A stretch of 64,000 bases of DNA from Dyadobacter sp. CY326 (GTDB taxonomy: Bacteria; Bacteroidota; Bacteroidia; Cytophagales; Spirosomataceae), in NCBI RefSeq assembly GCF_021390515.1, contig NZ_JAJUXI010000011.1:1-64000 (forward strand), in the 5' to 3' direction. The notes beneath the pieces were generated by a model. That model worked only from the letters and a program-made list of their open reading frames with translations. It was not told the origin of the DNA and searched no databases. This document shows, in pieces, positions 45,466 to 53,476 of the stretch; positions within the stretch are counted from its first letter, which is position 1, and each line of letters starts with the position of its first letter. The translations under genes and the position numbers were made by a program.

Positions 45466-47724
45466 TTAATCTTGAATCATCTTCATGTATCGTCCCATCC
45501 AATACGGTAAAAGCCAAAAAACGGGCTCCCGCTCCACTTGCGGATTTCCACCCGCTGCTGTCCACGGATTTTTATCCCAGCGCACTGTCATGCGAATGCT
45601 AGCGGGCTGCAATGCATTCACTTGCTGGTCTTCCAGCACAGGTTTTCTAACAATGTGAATGTCCTCGCGTTTGCTGTGATCAATGGGCCAGTCAACCAGA
45701 TCGAGCGGTGTGTCGACAAGGAAGTCAATGGAATTGGCCAGCTCAACTTTCTGGCCGGTTGAATGGCAATATATGAAGTTAATCAGTGGGTTATGATCGC
45801 CTTTGCCCTTGGCGAACCATTCGTTCAGATGGTTCTTATAAAATTTCAAACGCTCGGGATCGCGCTCGCATTTGAGCAAAATCGGATATAAATAAGCTTG
45901 CAAAACCACATCAAAATAAATTAGCCAGGCCGGGTTCTGGCTGGTAACCTGCGACATGTTTTCGAGATAGTTTTCCTTGTTAATCAGCCCGATATATTCA
46001 TTTTCATATTTTTTGTTACCCGTCATTTGGTAGGCGAGCTTCATGAAAGCGAGCACTTCCATGGAATTTTGATTGCGGTCAGGAAGCCATTCGGGGTCCC
46101 GGTTCAGCTCGTCGGGTGACCACACAGACCAGCGCGTGTGCGTGCCATCGACGTCGATCAGGTTGAGGTTATTATTTATTAAGTGGTCAACAATTTTGGA
46201 AACGTGGCTTGCAATAATCTTCTTTTCAGCGTTGTCAGCGACCAATGTGTAATAGAAATAATAGCCAAACATGTGGCCGCACATTTCATCGCTGCTCGTG
46301 TCGCCTTTCCAGAGCCATTTTCCATCTTTCGACTTATGCCAGCGGACTTCCACGGGCTTAAATCGCGGTTCTTTAACCAGCTCATCCGCTTTTTCTCTTT
46401 CCGTAAAGATCCGGTTCCCATCATGCACATTCGTCCAGTCCGAAGGGACAATAGTTCTGGCAAAAAAGCCGTCCGTGCCCGTGACTTCCTGCAATAATTT
46501 CAGGAACCGGAAAGCTTTGGCAGCATTTGCTTTGGCCTCCGGATTTTTCGTTGCAGCATATCTAAAACTTTCCATTACCAGATAATTGCCCGTGTATTCG
46601 CCATCATTGTCATCGTCCTCGGGCTGCCAGGAAGTGGTGTCTCCCGCAATTTTCAGATGCGCCTGGCCCGCGATCCATGGCGCACGAATGTGCCGTTTCA
46701 TTAACACATTATAGAAAAAGTCACTTTTCTGTGCCAAAGTCATTTGCCTTTTTCTGATCGCACTAACCCCTTTCGGCGTCGCGATCCAAGCCGTTCCTTC
46801 TTTGTCAAAATCAATGTGATTCACCTGATCGTCCATCAGCCAGCGCCGCGAAAAAAGCAACGAATGACTTCCATCGGGCTTATAGCGCACAATGCCTGCT
46901 TGGGTTCCAACCCACATTGTGCTGTCGGATGCGCGGCGGACGGCGGTTGCGTACACAGTCGGGAGGCCGTTTTCGGGTTTAAGTTCTTTTTGCTTTTTGT
47001 CTGAATCCCGGATCGTTACACCGCCCAGTCCGGCGACCCACAATTGCTGATTTGAATCAAATGCGAGTCCTTTGGTATAACCGCTGATCAGCGCGTCTGT
47101 TTTATAATAATGATGTAATTTGTCCTTTGTCCAATGATATAAACCAACATCCGTCGCCATCCACAACCCGCCTTTCTGATCAGAAATTACATCCCTCACA
47201 GATCTGGAAATCCGATCATTTAATTGCTTGAAGCCGTTTCCATTGTTGCACCAAAATCCGTTTGGTCCCCATGCATACAATCCCTCGGATGCCGCACAGA
47301 TTGCAGAAATCGGGCCTTTTGGGCCGTCCAGCTTTTCTAAATTTCCGTTTTTAAATGTAAATAAGCCGTTCCAGTTTCCCAGCCAAACCGTATTTTCAGC
47401 ATCAACCGCAACAGCAAATGCAGGACCTTTATCGGCTCCCGTAATCACATTCTGCCATTCACGCTGATTTTTCTTTTTGAGAAAAATTCCTGCGCCAGTG
47501 GCAACCCAAATGTTCGATTGCTGATCTGCAACAATGCTTCTTACATCGTTTTCTGCGATGCCACCCGGGAGCACATATGCGTCGTGATATTCCTGTAAAA
47601 AGGGCTTGTCTTGGTAATTTTGAACTTCACGAACGACCGGTTTTTTATCCTTGCACGAAGCCAGAATTGCGAACAGGATCAGGAAGATAGGGTTTAGGGA
47701 AAGTCTGCTGGATTGGCCCGTCAT
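45466..47724 (-). CDS. Lipoprotein propeller plus unknown helical (toroid-like) domain protein B
   Basis: A 752-residue lipoprotein (lipobox LASC, Cys24), paralogous to the protein at 41935-44163. The N-terminal half has clear regulator-type propeller repeats (AENDVRSIVADQQSNIWVA, and QKGGLWMATDVGLYHW). The C-terminal helical half carries DDDNDGEYTGNY (about 373), TSSDEMCGHMFG (about 475) and the terminal WLLPYWMGRY. Its start overlaps the kinase/HAD stop in an ATGA arrangement, so the two are translationally coupled. The combination of a sensor-type propeller with a putative catalytic toroid is unusual. I could not place the C-terminal domain in a known glycoside hydrolase or lyase family. 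Confidence 0.7.
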   Translation of the reverse strand: MTGQSSRLSLNPIFLILFAILASCKDKKPVVREVQNYQDKPFLQEYHDAYVLPGGIAENDVRSIVADQQSNIWVATGAGIFLKKKNQREWQNVITGADKGPAFAVAVDAENTVWLGNWNGLFTFKNGNLEKLDGPKGPISAICAASEGLYAWGPNGFWCNNGNGFKQLNDRISRSVRDVISDQKGGLWMATDVGLYHWTKDKLHHYYKTDALISGYTKGLAFDSNQQLWVAGLGGVTIRDSDKKQKELKPENGLPTVYATAVRRASDSTMWVGTQAGIVRYKPDGSHSLLFSRRWLMDDQVNHIDFDKEGTAWIATPKGVSAIRKRQMTLAQKSDFFYNVLMKRHIRAPWIAGQAHLKIAGDTTSWQPEDDDNDGEYTGNYLVMESFRYAATKNPEAKANAAKAFRFLKLLQEVTGTDGFFARTIVPSDWTNVHDGNRIFTEREKADELVKEPRFKPVEVRWHKSKDGKWLWKGDTSSDEMCGHMFGYYFYYTLVADNAEKKIIASHVSKIVDHLINNNLNLIDVDGTHTRWSVWSPDELNRDPEWLPDRNQNSMEVLAFMKLAYQMTGNKKYENEYIGLINKENYLENMSQVTSQNPAWLIYFDVVLQAYLYPILLKCERDPERLKFYKNHLNEWFAKGKGDHNPLINFIYCHSTGQKVELANSIDFLVDTPLDLVDWPIDHSKREDIHIVRKPVLEDQQVNALQPASIRMTVRWDKNPWTAAGGNPQVEREPVFWLLPYWMGRYMKMIQD

Positions 47725-49646
47725 GCATCGGCAAATTTTACATTTTCCTGAAAGAGCAGGTTGACCAGTTTTTTGTATTGAGAAAAATCATGAATCAGCA
47801 AATGTGCTCCGGCTTTGACAAGTCGAGGGCGTTTGGCTGGATTGTGACCAAACCGCTGCACTTCATTGCTCGTAATGCCGACCGCAACGCCTCCCGCACG
47901 CCGCCCTTCGCGAATTTCGTCCGGGCCGTCGCCGAAAACAGCGAGCTCGTTTCCACGGAGGTTATTGTCCTTAATGATCTTTTCAATGATCATTTTCTTC
48001 GAAAACTTGGTGTAATCCTTCAATGCGCCATAAATCCCGCCGTCAAACAAATGTGCGTAACCGAGCATTTCTGCCTCGTGTTTCACATCGGCTTCATCCG
48101 TGCCGCTTGCGAGATACATCGTTACGCCTCTTTCTTTCAATTCATAGAGGAAAGCCACGGCGCCTTTCATTGTATAATCTTCTTGTCCAAGCTCACCTGC
48201 TGCGAGTTTCTCCATCCGCTTGTTGACCATTTCCATCAAGCCTGCATTATAAAGCGCTTTGTATTGGAATTTGTCGAGGATCTGATGCTCAGGAACGAAG
48301 CCTGATTCCCGAACAAGATTGACCAATCCATCCATTTGATAGATGGTCTGAATGCCCGTGGTTTTGTGAATAAACTCCTTCACCTGCGCCAAGACGCGGT
48401 TAAATGTGTTCGTGTCCACTGTTTCGAAATGTTCTCCAAGAATCGATTGCATCATAACGGGCTCCATAATCTCCTCCCAGCCTTGCCGGAGCGAGCTGAT
48501 CGTGCCGTCGTGATCAAAAACAGCGTAACGAATGTGACCCAGCTTTTCCAGAACACCCGATTCGCAAATTTCAAATTCGCTTTCAGTGAAAAATGAAGCA
48601 TTGCGCTCGTTATCAGCCAGATCTGCATTATAAACGAAGTCGGGCTCCGTGCTGATTTCCAATATTTCCTGCGCACTGGCTGTTCCAGTTGTGTACAATT
48701 TCTGGACGGTCACAGCGGCTGCAAAGTTTCCGAAACTTGCTGCTTGCAATGGAGAGAATCCAGCGGCCAGGGAAAGCGTGATGGCGCTGATGGCCGTGTC
48801 GCCAGCGCCAACCGTGTCCAGCTTGTTTTTCAGCTGCAAACCTTGAATCTCATGTGCGCCAGTTTCGTCAAAAGCGATAATGCCCCTCTCGCCGCAAGTC
48901 ACGAAAACAGGTTTTTTATATTTATCAAAAACCTGTTTTCCATAATTTTTCACATCGCTGATCGGGACATTTTCGTCCGGGCTGACCAGCTTGCCATTTA
49001 ACGAAGCGATTTCGCGGTCATTGGCTTTCAAGAATGTATTTTCAAACCGGTCATTGAAATGTCGGGAATCCAACATTACGATTTTGTGACTGTATTTTGC
49101 AAACAATGCATTGGCCTGCTGAATGAATGTTTCATTGTTAATGCTGCCCGTCACCTGCTGGTTGAAAATCAATGCGTCACATTCCTGCAATGCTTGTTCC
49201 AATGCATTCAAAATCAAATCGTCACTTTCTTCATTTCGTTCATTGTAAACACCAAAATCAATGCGCGGCTCTTCCTGGCCGTCGACCAGCCTTTTGAGAT
49301 AACTATATGTGTTAAAATTCTCTTTTTGGATAAATAAAGCCGTTGTGTCAGCGCCTAATCCTTGTAATTGTGAAGTCAGTTCGCGGCCTTGCATATCATT
49401 GCCAACCGTCCCGATCACGCGAATTGCTGCGGGTTTTAATGCTGCCAGATTAGCCACAACATTCGCTGCGCCGCCCGGCGTATAGTAATGCCGTGCAACT
49501 GCCTGCGCTTGCAAACCGGTTTCAATGGAAACTTCCGAGCCGCGCTCGTCCATAATCCAATAGGAATCGAGGCAGAAATCGCCATAGACGCCGATTTTGA
49601 CCGAGGAAATTTTTTCAAGGATTTCTGAAATGCGACTTTGATCCAT
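47721..49646 (-). CDS. PfkB sugar kinase - HAD hydrolase fusion
   Basis: A 641-residue cytoplasmic bifunctional protein. Residues 1-335 form a PfkB/ribokinase domain closest in look to the HldE/RfaE kinase: IGVYGDFCLDSYW at the start, TPGGAANVVANLAAL, and LDTVGAGDT with the catalytic Asp283. Residues 370-630 form a HAD phosphohydrolase with the motif FDHDGTISS (Asp378, Asp380), a cap domain, YLASGTDEAD and the late VFGDGPDEIREG. It is the first gene of the long operon, and paralogue B overlaps it. The kinase may add a phosphate that is later removed at another position by the HAD part, as happens with separate enzymes in heptose activation. The substrate is unknown. Confidence 0.85.
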   Translation of the reverse strand: MDQSRISEILEKISSVKIGVYGDFCLDSYWIMDERGSEVSIETGLQAQAVARHYYTPGGAANVVANLAALKPAAIRVIGTVGNDMQGRELTSQLQGLGADTTALFIQKENFNTYSYLKRLVDGQEEPRIDFGVYNERNEESDDLILNALEQALQECDALIFNQQVTGSINNETFIQQANALFAKYSHKIVMLDSRHFNDRFENTFLKANDREIASLNGKLVSPDENVPISDVKNYGKQVFDKYKKPVFVTCGERGIIAFDETGAHEIQGLQLKNKLDTVGAGDTAISAITLSLAAGFSPLQAASFGNFAAAVTVQKLYTTGTASAQEILEISTEPDFVYNADLADNERNASFFTESEFEICESGVLEKLGHIRYAVFDHDGTISSLRQGWEEIMEPVMMQSILGEHFETVDTNTFNRVLAQVKEFIHKTTGIQTIYQMDGLVNLVRESGFVPEHQILDKFQYKALYNAGLMEMVNKRMEKLAAGELGQEDYTMKGAVAFLYELKERGVTMYLASGTDEADVKHEAEMLGYAHLFDGGIYGALKDYTKFSKKMIIEKIIKDNNLRGNELAVFGDGPDEIREGRRAGGVAVGITSNEVQRFGHNPAKRPRLVKAGAHLLIHDFSQYKKLVNLLFQENVKFADA

Positions 49647-50208
49647 GATAATGCAGCTGAATTCAACTAATTGGTGTCGGCGTTTTAACCGAAATATATA
49701 CTCTTTAACCTGAATGGCGGGCTATCTGCAATCCTGGCATTTTGAGCAATTGTTAAAAAATTGTTAAGCTGGATATTTTAGCCATTCATTCGAGCTGGCA
49801 TTTACGGTTGTAATATTCACTATGAAATGACTGATAATGAGTATAGATAGCCGCGGGTAAATTTATTGTTGCGAAAATATTAATAAAACGGGTTTGCGCA
49901 AAATGACGATTCATTTACGCAGTTTGCGATCTGTATTTACAAACCTAAGCGTAGATTTATCAAAGATTTATAAGAAGCCGCTCAACATAATGCATTGCCG
50001 ATTCGGAGATTAGCAGAATTTACTATTGCTATGGCTTTGCCTCAGTTACTTAAATTTTAGAAAGTAGTCAGAATATCAATTTGATCATGAATAAATGAAC
50101 ATTGTTCTTACACGGCATTGTTTCAGTAGGATCTATTCAAGATAAAATAAAAGCAACCAAAGTTTAAAGAAGCTGTAACCCTATTTATATCGATAAACAT
50201 TTACAACT
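49647..50208. other. 562-bp AT-rich intergenic region between divergent genes
   Basis: This is the longest gene-free stretch in the window. It lies between the start of the minus-strand catabolic operon and the start of the plus-strand ECF sigma factor gene, so it must hold both promoters. I found no exact TAnnTTTG match. It contains a repeated AATTGTTAA (near 49766), a TTTGCGCAAA palindrome (49893-49902) and a weak hairpin made by GCGcaAAATGA and TCATTTaCGC just after it. No open frame with coding character and no tRNA-like fold is evident. Confidence 0.5.
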
Positions 50209-50751
50209 GTGGCATCATATCCCGACGAAAGCACGCTGATTAAAGTAACGCAAGGCGATGAGCAAGCCTTTGCCGAACTGTATAATTATTACAAAACGCC
50301 GGCTCTCCGATTTACAACCTCTTTGCTTAAAGATGAAGAGGAAGCTGAGAATATGGTGCAGGATGTGTTTATCAAGATTTGGGTGAAAAGGGAGCAGATT
50401 AAGCCTGAGTATAACTTCAATTCATACTTGTTCACTTGCCTGAGAAATATGGCTTTTGATCATTTCAAAAAAGTGGAAAAAAGTGAATTGCTCAGAAAAA
50501 ATTATATGGAAGCCATGAAAGTGGTGGAGGAAGATGAAAGGGAGGAAAGCGAGCGCAGGATTAACCTTGTCGTGAATGCTGTGGAATCATTGTCTGTGAA
50601 ACGCAGGCAAATTCTCAGACTGAATATAGAAGAAGGGAAATCTTACCAGGAAATTGCAGAATTTTTGAGGATTTCGAAAAATACGGTCAAAAATCAATTG
50701 GTAAAAGCGAAGCAGATTTTAAGAGAGAAGGTGGACTTTGCCGTAGCATAA
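50209..50751 (+). CDS. RNA polymerase sigma-70 factor, ECF type
   Basis: A 180-residue extracytoplasmic-function sigma factor. Region 2 is visible at about 20-90 (FAELYNYYKTPALRFTTSLL, and AENMVQDVFIKIW), with the DNA-melting part SYLFTCLRNMAFDHFKK. Region 4 is at about 120-175 (LRLNIEEGKSYQEIAEFLRIS, shown here within a longer run, then NTVKNQLVKAKQ). The only suitable start is GTG at 50209. Unlike the typical Bacteroidota ECF operon, no FecR-type anti-sigma gene or SusC/SusD pair follows; a terminator and a convergent lipoprotein gene come next. Its regulon is unknown. Confidence 0.92.
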   Translation: MASYPDESTLIKVTQGDEQAFAELYNYYKTPALRFTTSLLKDEEEAENMVQDVFIKIWVKREQIKPEYNFNSYLFTCLRNMAFDHFKKVEKSELLRKNYMEAMKVVEEDEREESERRINLVVNAVESLSVKRRQILRLNIEEGKSYQEIAEFLRISKNTVKNQLVKAKQILREKVDFAVA

Positions 50752-50767
50752 GCCAGAAATAGGCATT

Positions 50768-50802
50768 AAAAAAGCAGAAGCAGTGCGCTTCCGCTTTTTT
50801 TT
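50768..50802. terminator. Bidirectional terminator between sigma factor and lipoprotein genes
   Basis: AAAAAGCaGAAGC and GCTTCcGCTTTTT form a 12-bp stem with one A/C mismatch around the loop AGTGC, with an A-run on the left and a T-run on the right. It sits 16 bases after the sigma factor stop and abuts the lipoprotein stop at 50801, so it can serve both convergent genes. Confidence 0.85.
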
Positions 50803-51409
50803 ATTTCAGATCGGATAGTTTCGCTAAATTCAGGTCTTTCAGCGCACCTTTGAGCTGGTCAATTGATACATTATTGCCCTGCACATTAACCACAAAACGG
50901 TCGGCAACGAGCACATTCAGTTCACCTGACTTGCTTTCGTTGTCATATTTTTCAAAACCTTTGTAACCTTCAATTTTGGTTGTTTTCTCGTAACCAGTGG
51001 TTGTTTCCTTGTCGATTTCAGCCATGGACCAGCCCGCGAGAGCCATCGTGGAAACGCCTGCAATGCCGCCCGTGTCAACGATTTCGATATCCAAACTTTC
51101 GTCGCCTTCACCTTTGTATTTGGCGTTTGCAGTAGAAACGGTGAATCCCATTGCACCCGATTTTTCGCCTGTGGCTTCCGTGCGCGACAAACCGCCGATT
51201 TTCTCGGGCATCAAGTCTTTCAATTTGCGAAAATCAATTGGGTCAACAGCCTTTCTGTCACCGATTTCTTTCGCTTTATCCGCAAAGGCCTCTAACGCGT
51301 CGACGGCAGTTTCTTCCTTTTCGGCTTCCTGTTCAGCTTTTTTTCCTCCGCAAGCACCTAATAACAATGCCGACGCCAAAACGAGCGATAGGGTAATTGA
51401 TGTTTTCAT
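50801..51409 (-). CDS. Hypothetical lipoprotein cotranslated with Lgt
   Basis: A 202-residue lipoprotein (lipobox LGAC, Cys20), followed by a Glu/Lys-rich linker and a helical segment (about 35-60), then a mixed alpha/beta region with GAMGFTVSTANAKYKG and VADRFVVNVQGNNVS. No known domain or catalytic motif is recognised. The start codon overlaps the lgt stop in an ATGA arrangement, so the protein is translated directly after the enzyme that will lipidate it. That neighbour relation hints at a conserved but undescribed envelope protein of Cytophagales. Function unknown. Confidence 0.82.
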   Translation of the reverse strand: MKTSITLSLVLASALLLGACGGKKAEQEAEKEETAVDALEAFADKAKEIGDRKAVDPIDFRKLKDLMPEKIGGLSRTEATGEKSGAMGFTVSTANAKYKGEGDESLDIEIVDTGGIAGVSTMALAGWSMAEIDKETTTGYEKTTKIEGYKGFEKYDNESKSGELNVLVADRFVVNVQGNNVSIDQLKGALKDLNLAKLSDLK

Positions 51410-52251
51410 CTCAATGGGTTTTGGCTGACACGATGAATACTTGCGTTTCTGGACTGAATAATGAAATAAATGCCTAACAAAACGGCAGGAATGCTGAGGA
51501 TCTGGCCCATATTCAATGCGTAATTTGCTTCGAAAGCTTCCTGGTTTTCTTTCAGGAATTCATACATAAAACGCAATGTGAACACCCAAACAAAGAAAAC
51601 GCCCACCATTAATCCGCGCGGCGTTGCAGCTTTGTATTTGTTCCAGATCCCAAGCAAAATGAAGAAAAGGATAAAGCAGGATATGGATTCGTAAAGTTGC
51701 GCAGCGTGCCGCGGAATCTGTCTGAATTCCGTATTTTGAACAAAAATAAAGCTCCAAGGAACGTCAGTTGGCTTGCCTACGATTTCCGAATTCATGAGGT
51801 TTCCAAAGCGGATGAATGCGCCGGCCAGTGCAACGGTGATCACCATTCTGTCGGCAACCCAAAGGAATGTTTGACCAGAAGCTTTTCTTGAACGTGAATA
51901 AAGCAACAAACCGGTTATAATTCCAATGATCGCGCCATGGCTGGCAAGTCCGGCATAGGGCGGCATGATCACTTCTAAGGGATTTTTGAAAAGCACTTCG
52001 GGTTCGTAAAAGAGGAAATGACCCACCCGGGCACCAATCACGGTCGAAAGCACCATATATAATGTCAGCGAGTCAATGTCTTCGAGCGGCTTGCCTTCCT
52101 TTTTGAAAATGTGGATCATTATTTGCTGTCCGATCAGGAAGCCGGCTGCAAACAGCAAGCCATACCAGCGCACAGGGAAGGGACCGAATCCAAGAAATTC
52201 CGGAATGGTGAAAATTTCAGGACTGACATTCCATATTATATACGAAATCAT
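51406..52251 (-). CDS. lgt: Prolipoprotein diacylglyceryl transferase
   Basis: Inner membrane enzyme that transfers diacylglyceryl from phosphatidylglycerol to the lipobox cysteine of prolipoproteins. The 281 residues contain about seven transmembrane helices. The family signature region is GAFIRFGNLMNSEIVGKPT (about 145-163), and the conserved HAAQLYES segment with the preceding Arg lies at about 190. The N terminus has FPVRWYGLLFAAGFL, carrying the conserved RWYG. Length fits the family. It overlaps a lipoprotein gene at its 3' end. An upstream TATATTTG (minus strand, 52272-52279) may be its -7 element. Confidence 0.96.
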   Translation of the reverse strand: MISYIIWNVSPEIFTIPEFLGFGPFPVRWYGLLFAAGFLIGQQIMIHIFKKEGKPLEDIDSLTLYMVLSTVIGARVGHFLFYEPEVLFKNPLEVIMPPYAGLASHGAIIGIITGLLLYSRSRKASGQTFLWVADRMVITVALAGAFIRFGNLMNSEIVGKPTDVPWSFIFVQNTEFRQIPRHAAQLYESISCFILFFILLGIWNKYKAATPRGLMVGVFFVWVFTLRFMYEFLKENQEAFEANYALNMGQILSIPAVLLGIYFIIQSRNASIHRVSQNPLR

Positions 52252-52301
52252 GCTTTTATGATGTTAATTGCCAAATATACTACTTTGACACAAGAAGCGA
52301 A

Positions 52302-52511
52302 ATGAAATTTTTACTCGTAGGGCTGGTGCGGATTTACCAGGGAGTGCTGTCTCCTTACCTGCCTAATTCTTGTCGTTATACGCCCACCTGTTCGCAATAT
52401 ATGATCGAGGCCATACAGAAGCATGGCGTTATAAAAGGCACCGGATTAGGCTTAAAGCGGTTTTCGAGATGTCATCCATGGGGCGGTCACGGCCACGATC
52501 CAGTTCCTTAG
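52302..52511 (+). CDS. yidD: Membrane protein insertion efficiency factor YidD
   Basis: A 69-residue protein of the YidD family, which assists YidC-dependent membrane protein insertion. The characteristic cysteine-containing motifs are present: LSPYLPNSCRYTPTCSQY, with three Cys counting the later one in RCHPWGGHGHDPVP. The N-terminal amphipathic helix MKFLLVGLVRIYQGV is typical. It is divergent from lgt. It is convergent with the MoxR gene, whose stop codon overlaps its own by two bases. Confidence 0.95.
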   Translation: MKFLLVGLVRIYQGVLSPYLPNSCRYTPTCSQYMIEAIQKHGVIKGTGLGLKRFSRCHPWGGHGHDPVP

Positions 52512-53461
52512 CCAATCGCCACTTTTCTGAGAATAGAATCAATGATGGCCGTTGTGCGAACGCCGTCTGCCTCTGCTTCGTAATTGAGCAGAATGCGGTG
52601 GTTCATAATGTCGGGCGCGAGCTCTTTAATGTCTTCCGGAAGCACATAATCGCGTCCTTCCAGATAAGCGAGCGCTTTGGCGGCGCGGTTGAGATAAATG
52701 GTTGCACGTGGAGAAACGCCGAACTGAATGTAACGCGCTTCGTCACGCAAGCCATAATCCAATGGCCGGCGCGTGGCAAAAACGAGCTCAATAATATAGC
52801 GTTCGAGCGTGTCCGAAATGTTTACTTTGTTGACATTATCGCGGATCGCGAAAATTTCTTCTTTATTTAAAATCGGCCTGATATGATATTCGTAATTAAT
52901 GTCCGACATGCGCCGCATTACTTCCAGTTCTTTGGCTTTATCAAGATAATCCACATAGACTTTCATCATAAAACGGTCGATTTGAGCCTCGGGAAGCGGA
53001 TAAGTCCCTTCCTGCTCAACCGGGTTTTGCGTTGCAAGCACAACGAACGGACGATCCAATAAATAGGTTTCGTCCCCAATTGTCACCTGCTTTTCCTGCA
53101 TTGCTTCCAACAAAGCAGACTGCACTTTTGCAGGAGAGCGGTTCACCTCATCGGCAAGGATAATGTTGGAGAAAATCGGCCCTTTTTTTACTTCATAATC
53201 CCCGATTTTTGGTTTATAAATCATTGTTCCTATCAAATCGGCAGGAAGCAAGTCGGGTGTGAATTGAATGCGTTTGAAATCAAGGTGAAGCACTTTGGCC
53301 ATCACATTGATCGTGAGTGTTTTGGCGAGTCCGGGAACGCCTTCAAGGAGAATGTGCCCTCCTGTAAAAAGGCCTATAAGCAATCTGTTGAGCAGTTTAT
53401 CCTGTCCCACAACCACTTTCCCCATCTCATCCAGCACTTCCCTTATTTTCTCTATATACAT
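52508..53461 (-). CDS. MoxR family AAA+ ATPase
   Basis: A 317-residue cytoplasmic ATPase of the MoxR (AAA_3) class. Walker A is GVPGLAKT (about 40-47), Walker B lies in IILADEVNRSPAKVQ, and the sensor region in FVVLATQNPVEQEGTYPLPEAQ is read here as separate blocks. The C-terminal lid has DYVLPEDIKELAPDIMNHR. Such ATPases act as chaperones for von Willebrand factor A-containing partners, for example in the Bacteroidota BatABCDE locus. Here no DUF58 or VWA gene follows: the next gene downstream is the convergent yidD, so the partner must lie elsewhere. It follows prmC by 15 bases and may be cotranscribed with it. Confidence 0.93.
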   Translation of the reverse strand: MYIEKIREVLDEMGKVVVGQDKLLNRLLIGLFTGGHILLEGVPGLAKTLTINVMAKVLHLDFKRIQFTPDLLPADLIGTMIYKPKIGDYEVKKGPIFSNIILADEVNRSPAKVQSALLEAMQEKQVTIGDETYLLDRPFVVLATQNPVEQEGTYPLPEAQIDRFMMKVYVDYLDKAKELEVMRRMSDINYEYHIRPILNKEEIFAIRDNVNKVNISDTLERYIIELVFATRRPLDYGLRDEARYIQFGVSPRATIYLNRAAKALAYLEGRDYVLPEDIKELAPDIMNHRILLNYEAEADGVRTTAIIDSILRKVAIG

Positions 53462-53476
53462 TGAAGATTGTTTCTT

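Noticed and set aside
52272..52279. Promoter of lgt at TATATTTG
   Set aside because: The -7 element is perfect, but no TTTG or TTG lies at 17-21 bases upstream, so it is mentioned only within the lgt entry.
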